DNA from: an uncultured Desulfovibrio sp.
Lineage (GTDB): Bacteria > Desulfobacterota > Desulfovibrionia > Desulfovibrionales > Desulfovibrionaceae
Assembly (NCBI GenBank): GCA_945871415.1
Contig: CAMBWG010000128.1
Location: forward strand, 1-6,681
Direction: 5' to 3'
DNA: 6,681 nt
A program made the translations under genes and the position numbers. Positions within the stretch are counted from its first letter, which is position 1. Every line of letters starts with the position of its first letter. The notes under the pieces are model-generated. The model was not told the origin of the DNA. It ran no database searches and worked only from the letters and a program-made list of their open reading frames with translations. This document shows positions 1 to 4,939 of the stretch, one piece after another.

Positions 1-689
1 ATGCTGTGCGGCACGTCGGGTTCGGTGATGAAGGCTTCATAGGCGGAATCATACAGAATGACGCAGCCTTCGCGCCGCGCGTAATCCACCCAGCCCTGAA
101 GGGCGGCGCGCGACAGCACCGTGCCCGTGGGGTTGTTGGGGTAGCAGAGATAGATCATATCCGGCCGGGTCTTGGGGAAATCCGGCACAAAGTCGTTTTC
201 CCGGGTGCAGGGGAGGTAGACGAGACGGCTCCAGCCGTCGGGGCCGGGCTCACCCGCGCGTCCCGCCATGGCATTGGAATCCACATAGACGGGATAAACG
301 GGGTCGGTCACGGCTACGATGCTGTCGGCGGAAAAGAGCTCCTGAAAATTGCCCACGTCGCACTTGGCGCCGTCGCTGATGAAGATTTCGTCGGCGTCGA
401 TGCGGACGCCGTAAGGCGCGTAGTCGTTGGCGACGATGGCGTCGCGCAGAAAGGCGTAGCCCTGTTCGGGGCCGTAGCCGTGGAAGGTTTCCGCACGGCC
501 CATTTCATCCACGGCGCTGTGCAGGGCGTTGATGACGGCCGGAACCAGCGGACGGGTCACGTCGCCGATGCCGAGGCTGATGACGCGCTTGTCCTTGTGG
601 CTTTCCTTGTAGGCCGCCACCTTGCGGGCAATATCGGCAAAAAGGTAGTTGCTTTGCAGCTTGAGCAGGTTGGGGTTGATGGTGGTCAT
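1..689 (-). CDS. dapL: LL-diaminopimelate aminotransferase, N-terminal part (cut by window start)
   Basis: This PLP enzyme converts L-2,3,4,5-tetrahydrodipicolinate plus glutamate to LL-diaminopimelate plus 2-oxoglutarate, bypassing the succinyl and acetyl branches of cytosolic lysine and cell-wall synthesis. The frame is open from 689 to the window edge, giving 229 residues of a family usually near 400-410. Visible family motifs are [10 protein letters not shown] (39-48), [12 protein letters not shown] (67-78), ISDGAKCD (104-111), [12 protein letters not shown] (128-139), CYPNNPTGT (182-190) with the cofactor-contacting Asn186, and YDSAYEAFI (213-221) with Asp214 and Tyr217. The PLP-binding lysine lies beyond the edge. 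The start ATG (687-689) follows AAGGAG (694-699 on the complement) with four bases between. The next gene upstream, dapF, catalyses the following pathway step and lies 258 bases away, a gap that holds a repeat and hairpins. Assignment is by remembered family motifs and is firm. Confidence 0.95.
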   Translation of the reverse strand, partial: MTTINPNLLKLQSNYLFADIARKVAAYKESHKDKRVISLGIGDVTRPLVPAVINALHSAVDEMGRAETFHGYGPEQGYAFLRDAIVANDYAPYGVRIDADEIFISDGAKCDVGNFQELFSADSIVAVTDPVYPVYVDSNAMAGRAGEPGPDGWSRLVYLPCTRENDFVPDFPKTRPDMIYLCYPNNPTGTVLSRAALQGWVDYARREGCVILYDSAYEAFITEPDVPHS

Positions 690-770
690 TGGGCTCCTTC
701 ACCTGCCGCCAGGGGGGGACAGGACTTTTGGGGGGTGTCGGTCTCACAGGGCGTTCGGGACCCTGGAATA

Positions 771-785
771 TTTTCAGTCTGAAAA
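771..785. repeat. Perfect 15-base inverted repeat upstream of dapL
   Basis: The sequence TTTTCAG-T-CTGAAAA has 7-base arms around a single central base, 82-96 bases upstream of the dapL start. Its length and symmetry suit a dimeric DNA-binding regulator, and it is too tightly spaced to be a good RNA hairpin. I do not recognise the motif. A related half-site, GTTTCAGACC, lies at 793-802, just inside the neighbouring repeat. Confidence 0.4.
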
Positions 786-793
786 GCTGTGCG

Positions 794-904
794 TTTCAGA
801 CCATACGGCCTGTCGTTCTGCTGAAAAAAACAGTTTTCCGCTCACGTCGGGCCGGGCGGCGCTGTGTTGCCGCCTCGCGTTCCGCCTTTTCACAGGCAAA
901 ACGC
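794..904 (-). repeat. Intergenic hairpin repeat, copy A (3' of dapF)
   Basis: Read on the minus strand, this element begins GCGTTTTGCCT and ends CGTATGGTCTGAAA. It aligns with 6112-6224 over its whole length with few gaps, at roughly 80% identity by eye. It contains three dyads in order. The first is an 11-pair stem (877-887 with 894-904, 6-base loop) including two G-U pairs in minus-strand RNA. The second is GGCGGC/GCCGCC (855-860 with 869-874). The third is an A-run/T-run dyad with a 7-T tract (about 822-838). It starts 43 bases beyond the dapF stop. It could be a terminator, an RNA-stability element or a dispersed repeat, and no protein is encoded. Confidence 0.7.
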
Positions 905-919
905 TCCAAGGCTCGGGAA

Positions 920-937
920 GGCCCGCGGGGGCGGGCC
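920..937 (-). terminator. GC-rich hairpin just downstream of dapF
   Basis: GGCCCGC (920-926) pairs perfectly with GCGGGCC (931-937) around a 4-base loop, beginning 10 bases past the dapF stop. A 7-pair all-GC stem at a gene end suggests termination or transcript end protection. On the minus strand it is followed by a mixed stretch and not a T-run, so it is not a classical intrinsic terminator. The nearest long T-run is inside the repeat further downstream (about 824-830). Confidence 0.4.
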
Positions 938-947
938 CGCCGTATGC

Positions 948-1805
948 CTACAGGTAAAAGGTTCCGTCGTAGACGGTCGCCGCGGGGCCGGTCATATACA
1001 CATGCCCGTCGGTTTCATCCCACTTGATGCGCAGGAGACCGCCGCGCAGCTCCACTTCCACAATACGGCCGGTGCGGCCGTTGAGGAAGGAGGCCACGGC
1101 CACGGCGCAGGCGCCCGTACCGCAGGCCAGGGTCTCTCCTGTGCCGCGTTCCCAGACGCGCATGCGAACGCGCGCTTCGTTGACGACTTCCACAAACTCG
1201 GTATTGGTACGCTGAGGGAAGAGCGGATGATTTTCAAATTTGGGACCGATGACAGGCAGATCCAGGTCATCGATGCCGTCCATGAAAACAACGGCATGCG
1301 GATTGCCCATGGAAACGGCCGTTACGGCGTAGTCCTTGCCGTCCACCGCGACGGGCAGGGAGAGAAAACGATCTCCCTGTGCGCCTTCGGGCAGAAGGGC
1401 GGGAATGTCGGCAGGGACAAGGATGGGTTCGCCCATGTCCACGGTGGCGCCGCAGACTTCGCCGCCTTCCTTAATCAGACGAACAATCTTGACGCCCGCG
1501 CCGGTTTCCACGCGCAGCATGTCCTTGGTGCTGATACCGTGATCGTGCACGTATTTGCCCACGCAGCGGATGGCGTTGCCGCACATCTCGGCTTCGCTGC
1601 CGTCGGGGTTGAACATGCGCATACGCACGTCCTGGGTCCGGGAGGGCAGAATTAGCACCAGCCCGTCGGAACCGATGCCGAAATGACGGTCACTGATGCG
1701 CTTCGCCAGCGCCGCGGGATCGTTGACGGTCTGGCTGAAGCCGTTGACATAGACGTAGTCGTTGCCGAGACCCTGCATCTTGGTAAACTTGAGGGGTTCA
1801 TTCAT
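948..1805 (-). CDS. dapF: Diaminopimelate epimerase
   Basis: DapF is a cofactor-independent cytosolic racemase that converts LL- to meso-diaminopimelate, the precursor of lysine and of the peptidoglycan cross-link residue. The 285 residues match the family's usual 270-285. Both half-domain signatures are present. The first is FNPDGSEAEMCGNAIR (65-80), with catalytic Cys75. The second is ERGTGETLACGTGACA (219-234), with catalytic Cys228. Substrate-binding stretches QGLGNDY (11-17), GNPH (167-170) and RTNTEF (199-204) are also seen. The ATG at 1803-1805 was chosen because it lies about 10 bases after an AAGGA site. An ATG three codons upstream sits right against that site, and the one at 1863-1865 lies before the predicted -10 box. 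dapL, the preceding enzyme in the pathway, lies downstream on the same strand. The stop is TAG at 948-950. Confidence 0.96.
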   Translation of the reverse strand: MNEPLKFTKMQGLGNDYVYVNGFSQTVNDPAALAKRISDRHFGIGSDGLVLILPSRTQDVRMRMFNPDGSEAEMCGNAIRCVGKYVHDHGISTKDMLRVETGAGVKIVRLIKEGGEVCGATVDMGEPILVPADIPALLPEGAQGDRFLSLPVAVDGKDYAVTAVSMGNPHAVVFMDGIDDLDLPVIGPKFENHPLFPQRTNTEFVEVVNEARVRMRVWERGTGETLACGTGACAVAVASFLNGRTGRIVEVELRGGLLRIKWDETDGHVYMTGPAATVYDGTFYL

Positions 1806-1849
1806 GGCGATCATATCCTTCGTAAAAAATTTCTTCGGGTAACTGGTTA

Positions 1850-1878
1850 TTGATAGTGTCGCCATGAAGGCTTGTAAA
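1850..1878 (-). promoter_or_regulatory. Probable sigma70 promoter for dapF
   Basis: On the minus strand a -35 TTTACA (1873-1878, 5 of 6 consensus bases) is followed by exactly 17 bases and a -10 TATCAA (1850-1855, 4 of 6). Transcription would begin near 1843, leaving a leader of about 38 bases before the ATG at 1805, with an AAGGA ribosome site within it. This predicts that dapF is expressed independently of the glutamine synthetase gene upstream of it. It is a sequence-match prediction only. Confidence 0.55.
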
Positions 1879-1895
1879 GACTTCCCGGCATGTCA

Positions 1896-1924
1896 GGCGC
1901 CGGACGGCCCGGCCGTCCGACGCC
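1896..1924 (-). terminator. Strong GC hairpin upstream of the dapF promoter
   Basis: The plus strand has GGCG-C-CGGACGGCC, one central base, then the complement GGCCGTCCG-A-CGCC. The C/A mismatch becomes a U-G pair in RNA made from the minus strand, giving a nearly unbroken stem of up to 14 pairs, slightly fewer once a loop opens. It lies between the glutamine synthetase end and the dapF -35 box, so it may block readthrough into dapF. No T-run follows on the minus strand, so termination would not be of the classical intrinsic kind. As DNA it could also extrude or act as an operator. Confidence 0.4.
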
Positions 1925-2097
1925 CGACTACGGAGCCTACGGGAGCTCCGCGCATCGTCCGTGCCCCCCCGGCATCGTGACGATGCTGAAAGCCGAATCC
2001 GGGACAGCGTCATGTCCCCCCCGGGCTGTGCCGCCCCGGACCCGGCAATATGCGAACCGTTCTGGTGTCGCGGCCTGCGCGGGTGCCCTTCCTTGCG

Positions 2098-2136
2098 CCG
2101 CCGCCTCGCGTTTCACCTTTTTCAAAGTTGAAACGC
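2098..2136 (-). repeat. Intergenic hairpin repeat, short copy B (3' of glutamine synthetase)
   Basis: On the minus strand GCGTTTCA-A-CTTT, a 3-base loop, AAAG-G-TGAAACGC forms a 29-base hairpin (2108-2136) of 12 pairs with one A-G mismatch. It starts one base after the stop codon of the gene. It is followed by GAGGCGGC, as in copy A at 794-904. Beyond that point I cannot align it with copies A or C, so it is either a truncated member or a convergent terminator hairpin. The downstream bases are GC-rich, with no T-run. Confidence 0.6.
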
Positions 2137-2137
2137 T

Positions 2138-4309
2138 CTAATGAATCCAGAGCAGTTCCTGATACTTGGGAAGCGACCATTCGGCGTCGTCCACGAGGCG
2201 CTCCAGCGCGTCGGCTTCGACGCGGCAGGCCTGCATGGCGGGGATGACCATATCCCGGGCCCGCCGGACCGCCGTCATGTCGTCATCGGCGCGCCGTGCT
2301 TCGGCCAGCGCCTTTTCAAGGTCGTCCGTCGCCGTCCGCAGAGCAAGCATGTGCCGGCGCAGGCTTTCCAGAGCCGCACGTTCGGCCGCGGCGTCTCCCA
2401 GAGCTTCCTGCGTGGCGCAGGCCAGCGCGGCGGCTTCCTTCTGGGCGCGCGCTCCTTCGGGGATGACGCGGCTGCGGAGAATGTCGGCCAGCGTGCGGCC
2501 CTCGATGATGACCGTCTTGGCGTAGTTTTCCAGCAGGATGGAGCAGCGGGCTTCCACTTCACGTTCGCTCAGGATGCCCTGACGGACAAAGAGGCCCTTG
2601 ACCTCGGGATCGTTGTAATGTTCGAGGGCTTCCACCGTGCCGCGATAGTTGGGCAGGCCCCGGCGGGCGGCCTCGACGGGCCAGGCGTCGCCATAGCCGT
2701 TACCGTTGAAGACAACGGGCATGTGCTCGCGGAAGAGACGCGGCAGCAATTCCTGTAAGGCCGTGTTCAGGTTCTGTCCGGCGGCGATCATGGCTTCCAG
2801 CTCGTCGGCAATATCGCCCAGCGCATCGGCCACGGCCGCATTGATGGCGATATTGGCCGGAGCAATGGAACTGGAGGATCCCACGGCGCGGAACTCGAAC
2901 TTGTTGCCCGTAAAGGCAAAGGGGCTTGTCCGGTTGCGGTCAGAAAGATCCACGGGCAGCGGCGGCAGCGGAGACACGCCGATTTCCATGCGGCCGGACT
3001 TGCCGGGCGCGGCGGGTTTGCCGTTGACGATGCCGTCCAGGACCTCGGTCAGCTGTTCGCCCAGATAGACGGAGATGATGGCCGGCGGGGCTTCGTTGGC
3101 GCCCAGACGGTGATCGTTGCCCGCGCCGATGGCTCCCAGACGCAGCGCGGCCGCATGCTTGTGCACGGCCCGCAGCACGGCCGCCAGGAAGACAAGAAAC
3201 TGAGCATTGTCGCGCGGCGTGGAACCGGGGTTGAGCAGATTCTGCCCGTCGGAATCGCACAGGGACCAGTTATTGTGCTTGCCGCTGCCGTTGATGCCCG
3301 CAAAGGGCTTTTCGTGCAGCAGACAGAGGAAACCGTGACGCGGCGCAATGTGGCGCAGCAGATTCATGGTCAGCATGTTGTGATCGCAGGCGATATTGGC
3401 CTCTTCATAGACCGGGGCCAGCTCAAACTGACCGGGAGCCACTTCGTTGTGGCGCGTCTTGGCCGGAATGCCCAGCGCGATCAGCGCATTTTCCACATCC
3501 TGCATAAAGCTCATGACGCGGGCGGGAATGGCGCCGAAATAGTGATCCTCCATCTCCTGCCCCTTGGGCGACGGCGCGCCGATGAGGGTGCGGCCGGTCA
3601 GCAGGAGATCGGGGCGCAGACTGGCAAGGCCTTTATCCACCAGAAAATATTCCTGTTCCGGGCCGACCATGGGCGTGACGCGACCGGCCGTTTCGTTGCC
3701 GAACAGGCGCAGGACGCGCACCGCCTGCCGCGACAGGGCATCAATGGAGCGGAGCAGAGGAATCTTGCGATCCAGCGCCTCGCCGGAATAGGAATAAAAA
3801 AAGGACGGAATATGCAGCGTCGCCGAATAGGGGCCGCGCAGGATAAAGGCGGGAACCGACGGGTCCCATGCCGTATAGCCGCGCGCCTCAAAGGTGGAGC
3901 GGATGCCCCCGGACGGGAAGGAGGAGGCGTCGGGCTCCCCGCAAATCAGCGTCTTGCCGGAAAATTCACTGATGGCTCTGCCTTCTCCGGCAGGCGCAAG
4001 AAAGGCGTCATGCTTTTCGGCCGTGAGGCCGGTCATGGGCTGGAACCAGTGCGTATAATGGGTTGCGCCGAGCTCCATGGCCCAGTCCTTCATGGCGTTG
4101 GCCACCACATCGGCAATGGAAGGGTCAAGACGCTCTCCCCGTTGCAGAATGCCCGCCAGCTCCTTGCAGAGCTTGCGCGGCAGACGCTTGCGCATGACAT
4201 CCAGACCAAAGACATCGCAGCCGAAAGCGGTGTCGGGCTGAGGAGCCAGCCCGGTCAGCGGGGCGCGTCGGGCGGCGGCGAGCAGGGCCTTGGTTCGAGC
4301 GGAACTCAT
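2138..4309 (-). CDS. glnN: Glutamine synthetase type III
   Basis: This enzyme makes glutamine from glutamate, ammonia and ATP in the cytosol, the main entry of ammonia into biomass. At 723 residues it fits the long type III family (about 700-730) and not GSI (about 470). Type III features in order are HWFQPMTG (87-94), FPSGGIRSTFEARGYTAWD (131-149), NEVAPGQFELAPVYEEAN (288-305), the ATP/glutamate-site run GINGSGKHNNWSL (338-350), RLGANEAPPAI (401-411), NRTSPFAFTGNKFEFRA (459-475), and the C-terminal WSLPKYQELLW (711-721). Residues about 620-700 are alanine- and charge-rich and probably form long helices. The start at 4307-4309 follows AAGGAG (complement of 4319-4324) with nine bases between. 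A 16-codon in-frame extension lacks a ribosome site. The gene stands alone with its own long upstream region, so nitrogen-dependent control is plausible but not shown. All key motifs are intact. Confidence 0.96.
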   Translation of the reverse strand: MSSARTKALLAAARRAPLTGLAPQPDTAFGCDVFGLDVMRKRLPRKLCKELAGILQRGERLDPSIADVVANAMKDWAMELGATHYTHWFQPMTGLTAEKHDAFLAPAGEGRAISEFSGKTLICGEPDASSFPSGGIRSTFEARGYTAWDPSVPAFILRGPYSATLHIPSFFYSYSGEALDRKIPLLRSIDALSRQAVRVLRLFGNETAGRVTPMVGPEQEYFLVDKGLASLRPDLLLTGRTLIGAPSPKGQEMEDHYFGAIPARVMSFMQDVENALIALGIPAKTRHNEVAPGQFELAPVYEEANIACDHNMLTMNLLRHIAPRHGFLCLLHEKPFAGINGSGKHNNWSLCDSDGQNLLNPGSTPRDNAQFLVFLAAVLRAVHKHAAALRLGAIGAGNDHRLGANEAPPAIISVYLGEQLTEVLDGIVNGKPAAPGKSGRMEIGVSPLPPLPVDLSDRNRTSPFAFTGNKFEFRAVGSSSSIAPANIAINAAVADALGDIADELEAMIAAGQNLNTALQELLPRLFREHMPVVFNGNGYGDAWPVEAARRGLPNYRGTVEALEHYNDPEVKGLFVRQGILSEREVEARCSILLENYAKTVIIEGRTLADILRSRVIPEGARAQKEAAALACATQEALGDAAAERAALESLRRHMLALRTATDDLEKALAEARRADDDMTAVRRARDMVIPAMQACRVEADALERLVDDAEWSLPKYQELLWIH

Positions 4310-4398
4310 AAGAAATGCTCCTTGAAGAAACATTGTCTCGGGGAGGACATTGCACATTCATTCGGGGTATCCGCCTTTAAGCAGGAAGCGTGCCGAAA

Positions 4399-4414
4399 AT
4401 GTATTTTATTACAT
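4399..4414. promoter_or_regulatory. AT-rich dyad upstream of glutamine synthetase, possible operator
   Basis: ATGTA-TTTTAT-TACAT has 5-base arms and a 6-base spacer, 90-105 bases upstream of the glutamine synthetase start. It resembles GlnR/TnrA boxes in having TGT and ACA ends, but the ends are 8 bases apart instead of 11, so it does not fit that consensus. It would lie in the transcript leader if the promoter at 4476-4505 is used. Regulator unknown. Confidence 0.3.
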
Positions 4415-4475
4415 AACTTGTTTGATTCACATATAAAAATAAAAAGTTTTCCTCACTGCGGCGCGGATGCCTTCC

Positions 4476-4505
4476 GTTATGGCAAAACAATGGCGTATTT
4501 TTCAA
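4476..4505 (-). promoter_or_regulatory. Candidate promoter for glutamine synthetase
   Basis: On the minus strand TTGAAA (4500-4505) and CATAAC (4476-4481) are 18 bases apart, matching the sigma70 hexamers at 5 and 4 of 6 positions. This would give a leader of roughly 160 bases. The AT-rich stretch at 4400-4440 (minus strand) offers alternative -10 sequences nearer the gene without good -35 partners. No sigma54 GG-N10-GC pattern was found by eye. Confidence 0.3.
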
Positions 4506-4676
4506 CGAAAATGTCGAAAGCCGGGAGCGCAAGGGCGGACTCCAGCCTGTGAATATGCAGTATCATGGTGAAAATATGTTGTTTTTTTAGAAAGATGAAA
4601 AAGTTACAGAAATGTTGAAAGTTGTCCGGCCGCTGTCAGCAGCCTGCGGGGCGCATCCGGGGCTGATTTTGGGCCG

Positions 4677-4713
4677 GGCACGGCATGATGACGGACAGGC
4701 ACGTGCCTTTTTT
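4677..4713 (+). terminator. Candidate intrinsic terminator inside the divergent gap
   Basis: GGCACG (4677-4682) can pair with CGTGCC (4702-4707), directly followed by six T (4708-4713) and a further T-rich run to 4720. A shorter alternative stem is AGGC/GCCT within 4697-4708. It points along the plus strand, where no upstream gene exists in this window, because glutamine synthetase runs the other way. It either ends an unrecognised small transcript or is chance. The loop of 19 bases weakens the case. Confidence 0.3.
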
Positions 4714-4782
4714 CTTTATTACCTTGAAATCCACTGCGTTGTCGCGCACTGCGGCGTCTCTGGCGGGGCGCGGCAGGAGCGT

Positions 4783-4823
4783 TTGAGGCGCTGTCTGTCC
4801 ATAAATCTATAAAAATGTAGATT
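4783..4823 (+). promoter_or_regulatory. Candidate aminotransferase promoter with an overlapping dyad
   Basis: TTGAGG (4783-4788) and TATAAA (4808-4813) are 19 bases apart, longer than the ideal 17. The -10 candidate overlaps an inverted repeat AATCTA (4804-4809), 8 bases, TAGATT (4818-4823). A protein bound to that dyad would cover the -10 and start region, as repressors do. Transcription from here would leave a leader of roughly 120 bases. Both the promoter and the operator role are inferred from sequence. Confidence 0.35.
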
Positions 4824-4870
4824 ATGTGGAACTTGGCGAGGAGCGGCGAGAAGCGTATGCTCGTCCCGCT

Positions 4871-4935
4871 GCCCGGCGGCACAACGTCCGGGCCCGCAGA
4901 CGAACAATCAGGCGGCATGCCGCCCGGAAGGAAGG
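4871..4935 (+). promoter_or_regulatory. Aminotransferase leader with two hairpins and the ribosome site
   Basis: GCCCGG (4871-4876) pairs with CCGGGC (4888-4893). GGCGGCATGCCGCC (4911-4924) is a perfect 14-base palindrome ending three bases before the ribosome site AAGGAAGG (4928-4935). In addition CCGGCGGC (4873-4880) can pair with GCCGCC-C-GG (4919-4927), leaving one bulged C and running up to the ribosome site. That long-range stem excludes both local hairpins. This could tune translation, but GC-rich leaders easily give such pairings by chance. Confidence 0.35.
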
Positions 4936-4939
4936 TTTC

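Larger units (their letters stand above)
690..947. other. dapF-dapL intergenic region and dapL leader
   Basis: This 258-base gap carries no credible gene. Read in the minus (transcription) direction it holds a GC hairpin just after dapF (920-937), a three-dyad repeat (794-904), a perfect 15-base dyad (771-785), a small hairpin with arms CAGGG/CCCTG around 746-764, then two homopolymer runs (six bases at 730-735, seven at 712-718; C on the coding strand) and the dapL ribosome binding site. No convincing sigma70 promoter for dapL is visible, so dapL may depend on readthrough from dapF or on a promoter I cannot recognise. Confidence 0.6.
1806..2107. other. Intergenic region between glutamine synthetase and dapF, with a run of hairpins
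   Basis: About 300 bases with no credible gene. Besides the dapF promoter, it has four local hairpins in a row. GGGACA/TGTCCC pairs at 2001-2006 with 2013-2018. GCATCG/CGATGC pairs at 1972-1977 with 1981-1986. CGGAGC/GCTCCG pairs at 1931-1936 with 1945-1950. The strongest pairs 1896-1909 with 1911-1924. A fifth, the repeat at 2108-2136, sits directly after the glutamine synthetase stop. Two 7-base C runs (1964-1970 and 2016-2022) lie between or overlap them. A 71-codon minus-strand frame across 1798-2013 looks like low-complexity arginine-rich translation and is not accepted. Confidence 0.6.
4310..4939. other. Divergent intergenic region of 630 bases
   Basis: No credible protein gene lies between the divergent starts of glutamine synthetase and the aminotransferase. 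About 4380-4620 is AT-rich and probably holds the glutamine synthetase control region. About 4621-4700 is GC-rich without recognisable function and ends in a terminator-like hairpin on the plus strand (4677-4713). From 4780 on, the aminotransferase promoter candidate and leader follow. Short frames here, such as a 30-codon one at 4479-4571, lack ribosome sites. The gap is long enough for a small RNA. Confidence 0.55.

Noticed and set aside
690..947. Lysine riboswitch upstream of dapL
   Set aside because: The conserved lysine-riboswitch core was not found. The structures here are simple hairpins shared with non-lysine genes.
6..1655. Long plus-strand frames across dapL and dapF (6-782 and 864-1655)
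   Set aside because: Both mirror the real minus-strand genes in low-complexity Gly/Ala/His/Val sequence and lack supported starts.
1798..2013. A 71-codon minus-strand gene between glutamine synthetase and dapF
   Set aside because: It overlaps the dapF start and runs through the hairpins and the dapF promoter. The translation is arginine- and serine-rich without a ribosome site.
4399..4414. GlnR/TnrA nitrogen-regulator box upstream of glutamine synthetase
   Set aside because: The TGT and ACA ends are 8 bases apart and the known consensus needs 11, so only a generic dyad is claimed.
4413..4432. CRP/FNR/HcpR-type site around a TGTGA half-site (complement of 4426-4432)
   Set aside because: Only one half-site is present. 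The partner at the required 6-base spacing matches at a single position.
3110..4552. A 480-codon plus-strand open frame opposite glutamine synthetase
   Set aside because: It is antisense to a gene with all family motifs. Its translation shows no recognisable domain, and the long open frame follows from the GC-rich codon use of the real gene.
4479..4571. A 30-codon plus-strand small gene in the divergent gap
   Set aside because: No ribosome binding site, no hydrophobic or other recognisable pattern, and no sign of codon bias like the neighbours.
4697..4712. Sigma54 promoter suggested by GGCACG near 4697
   Set aside because: The bases ten positions after GG are TT, not GC, so the essential -24/-12 pattern is missing.
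4826..4939. A 38-residue N-terminal extension of the aminotransferase
   Set aside because: The extension is arginine-rich, lies over leader hairpins, and its ATG has no ribosome site, whereas the ATG at 4940 has AAGGAAGG at good spacing.
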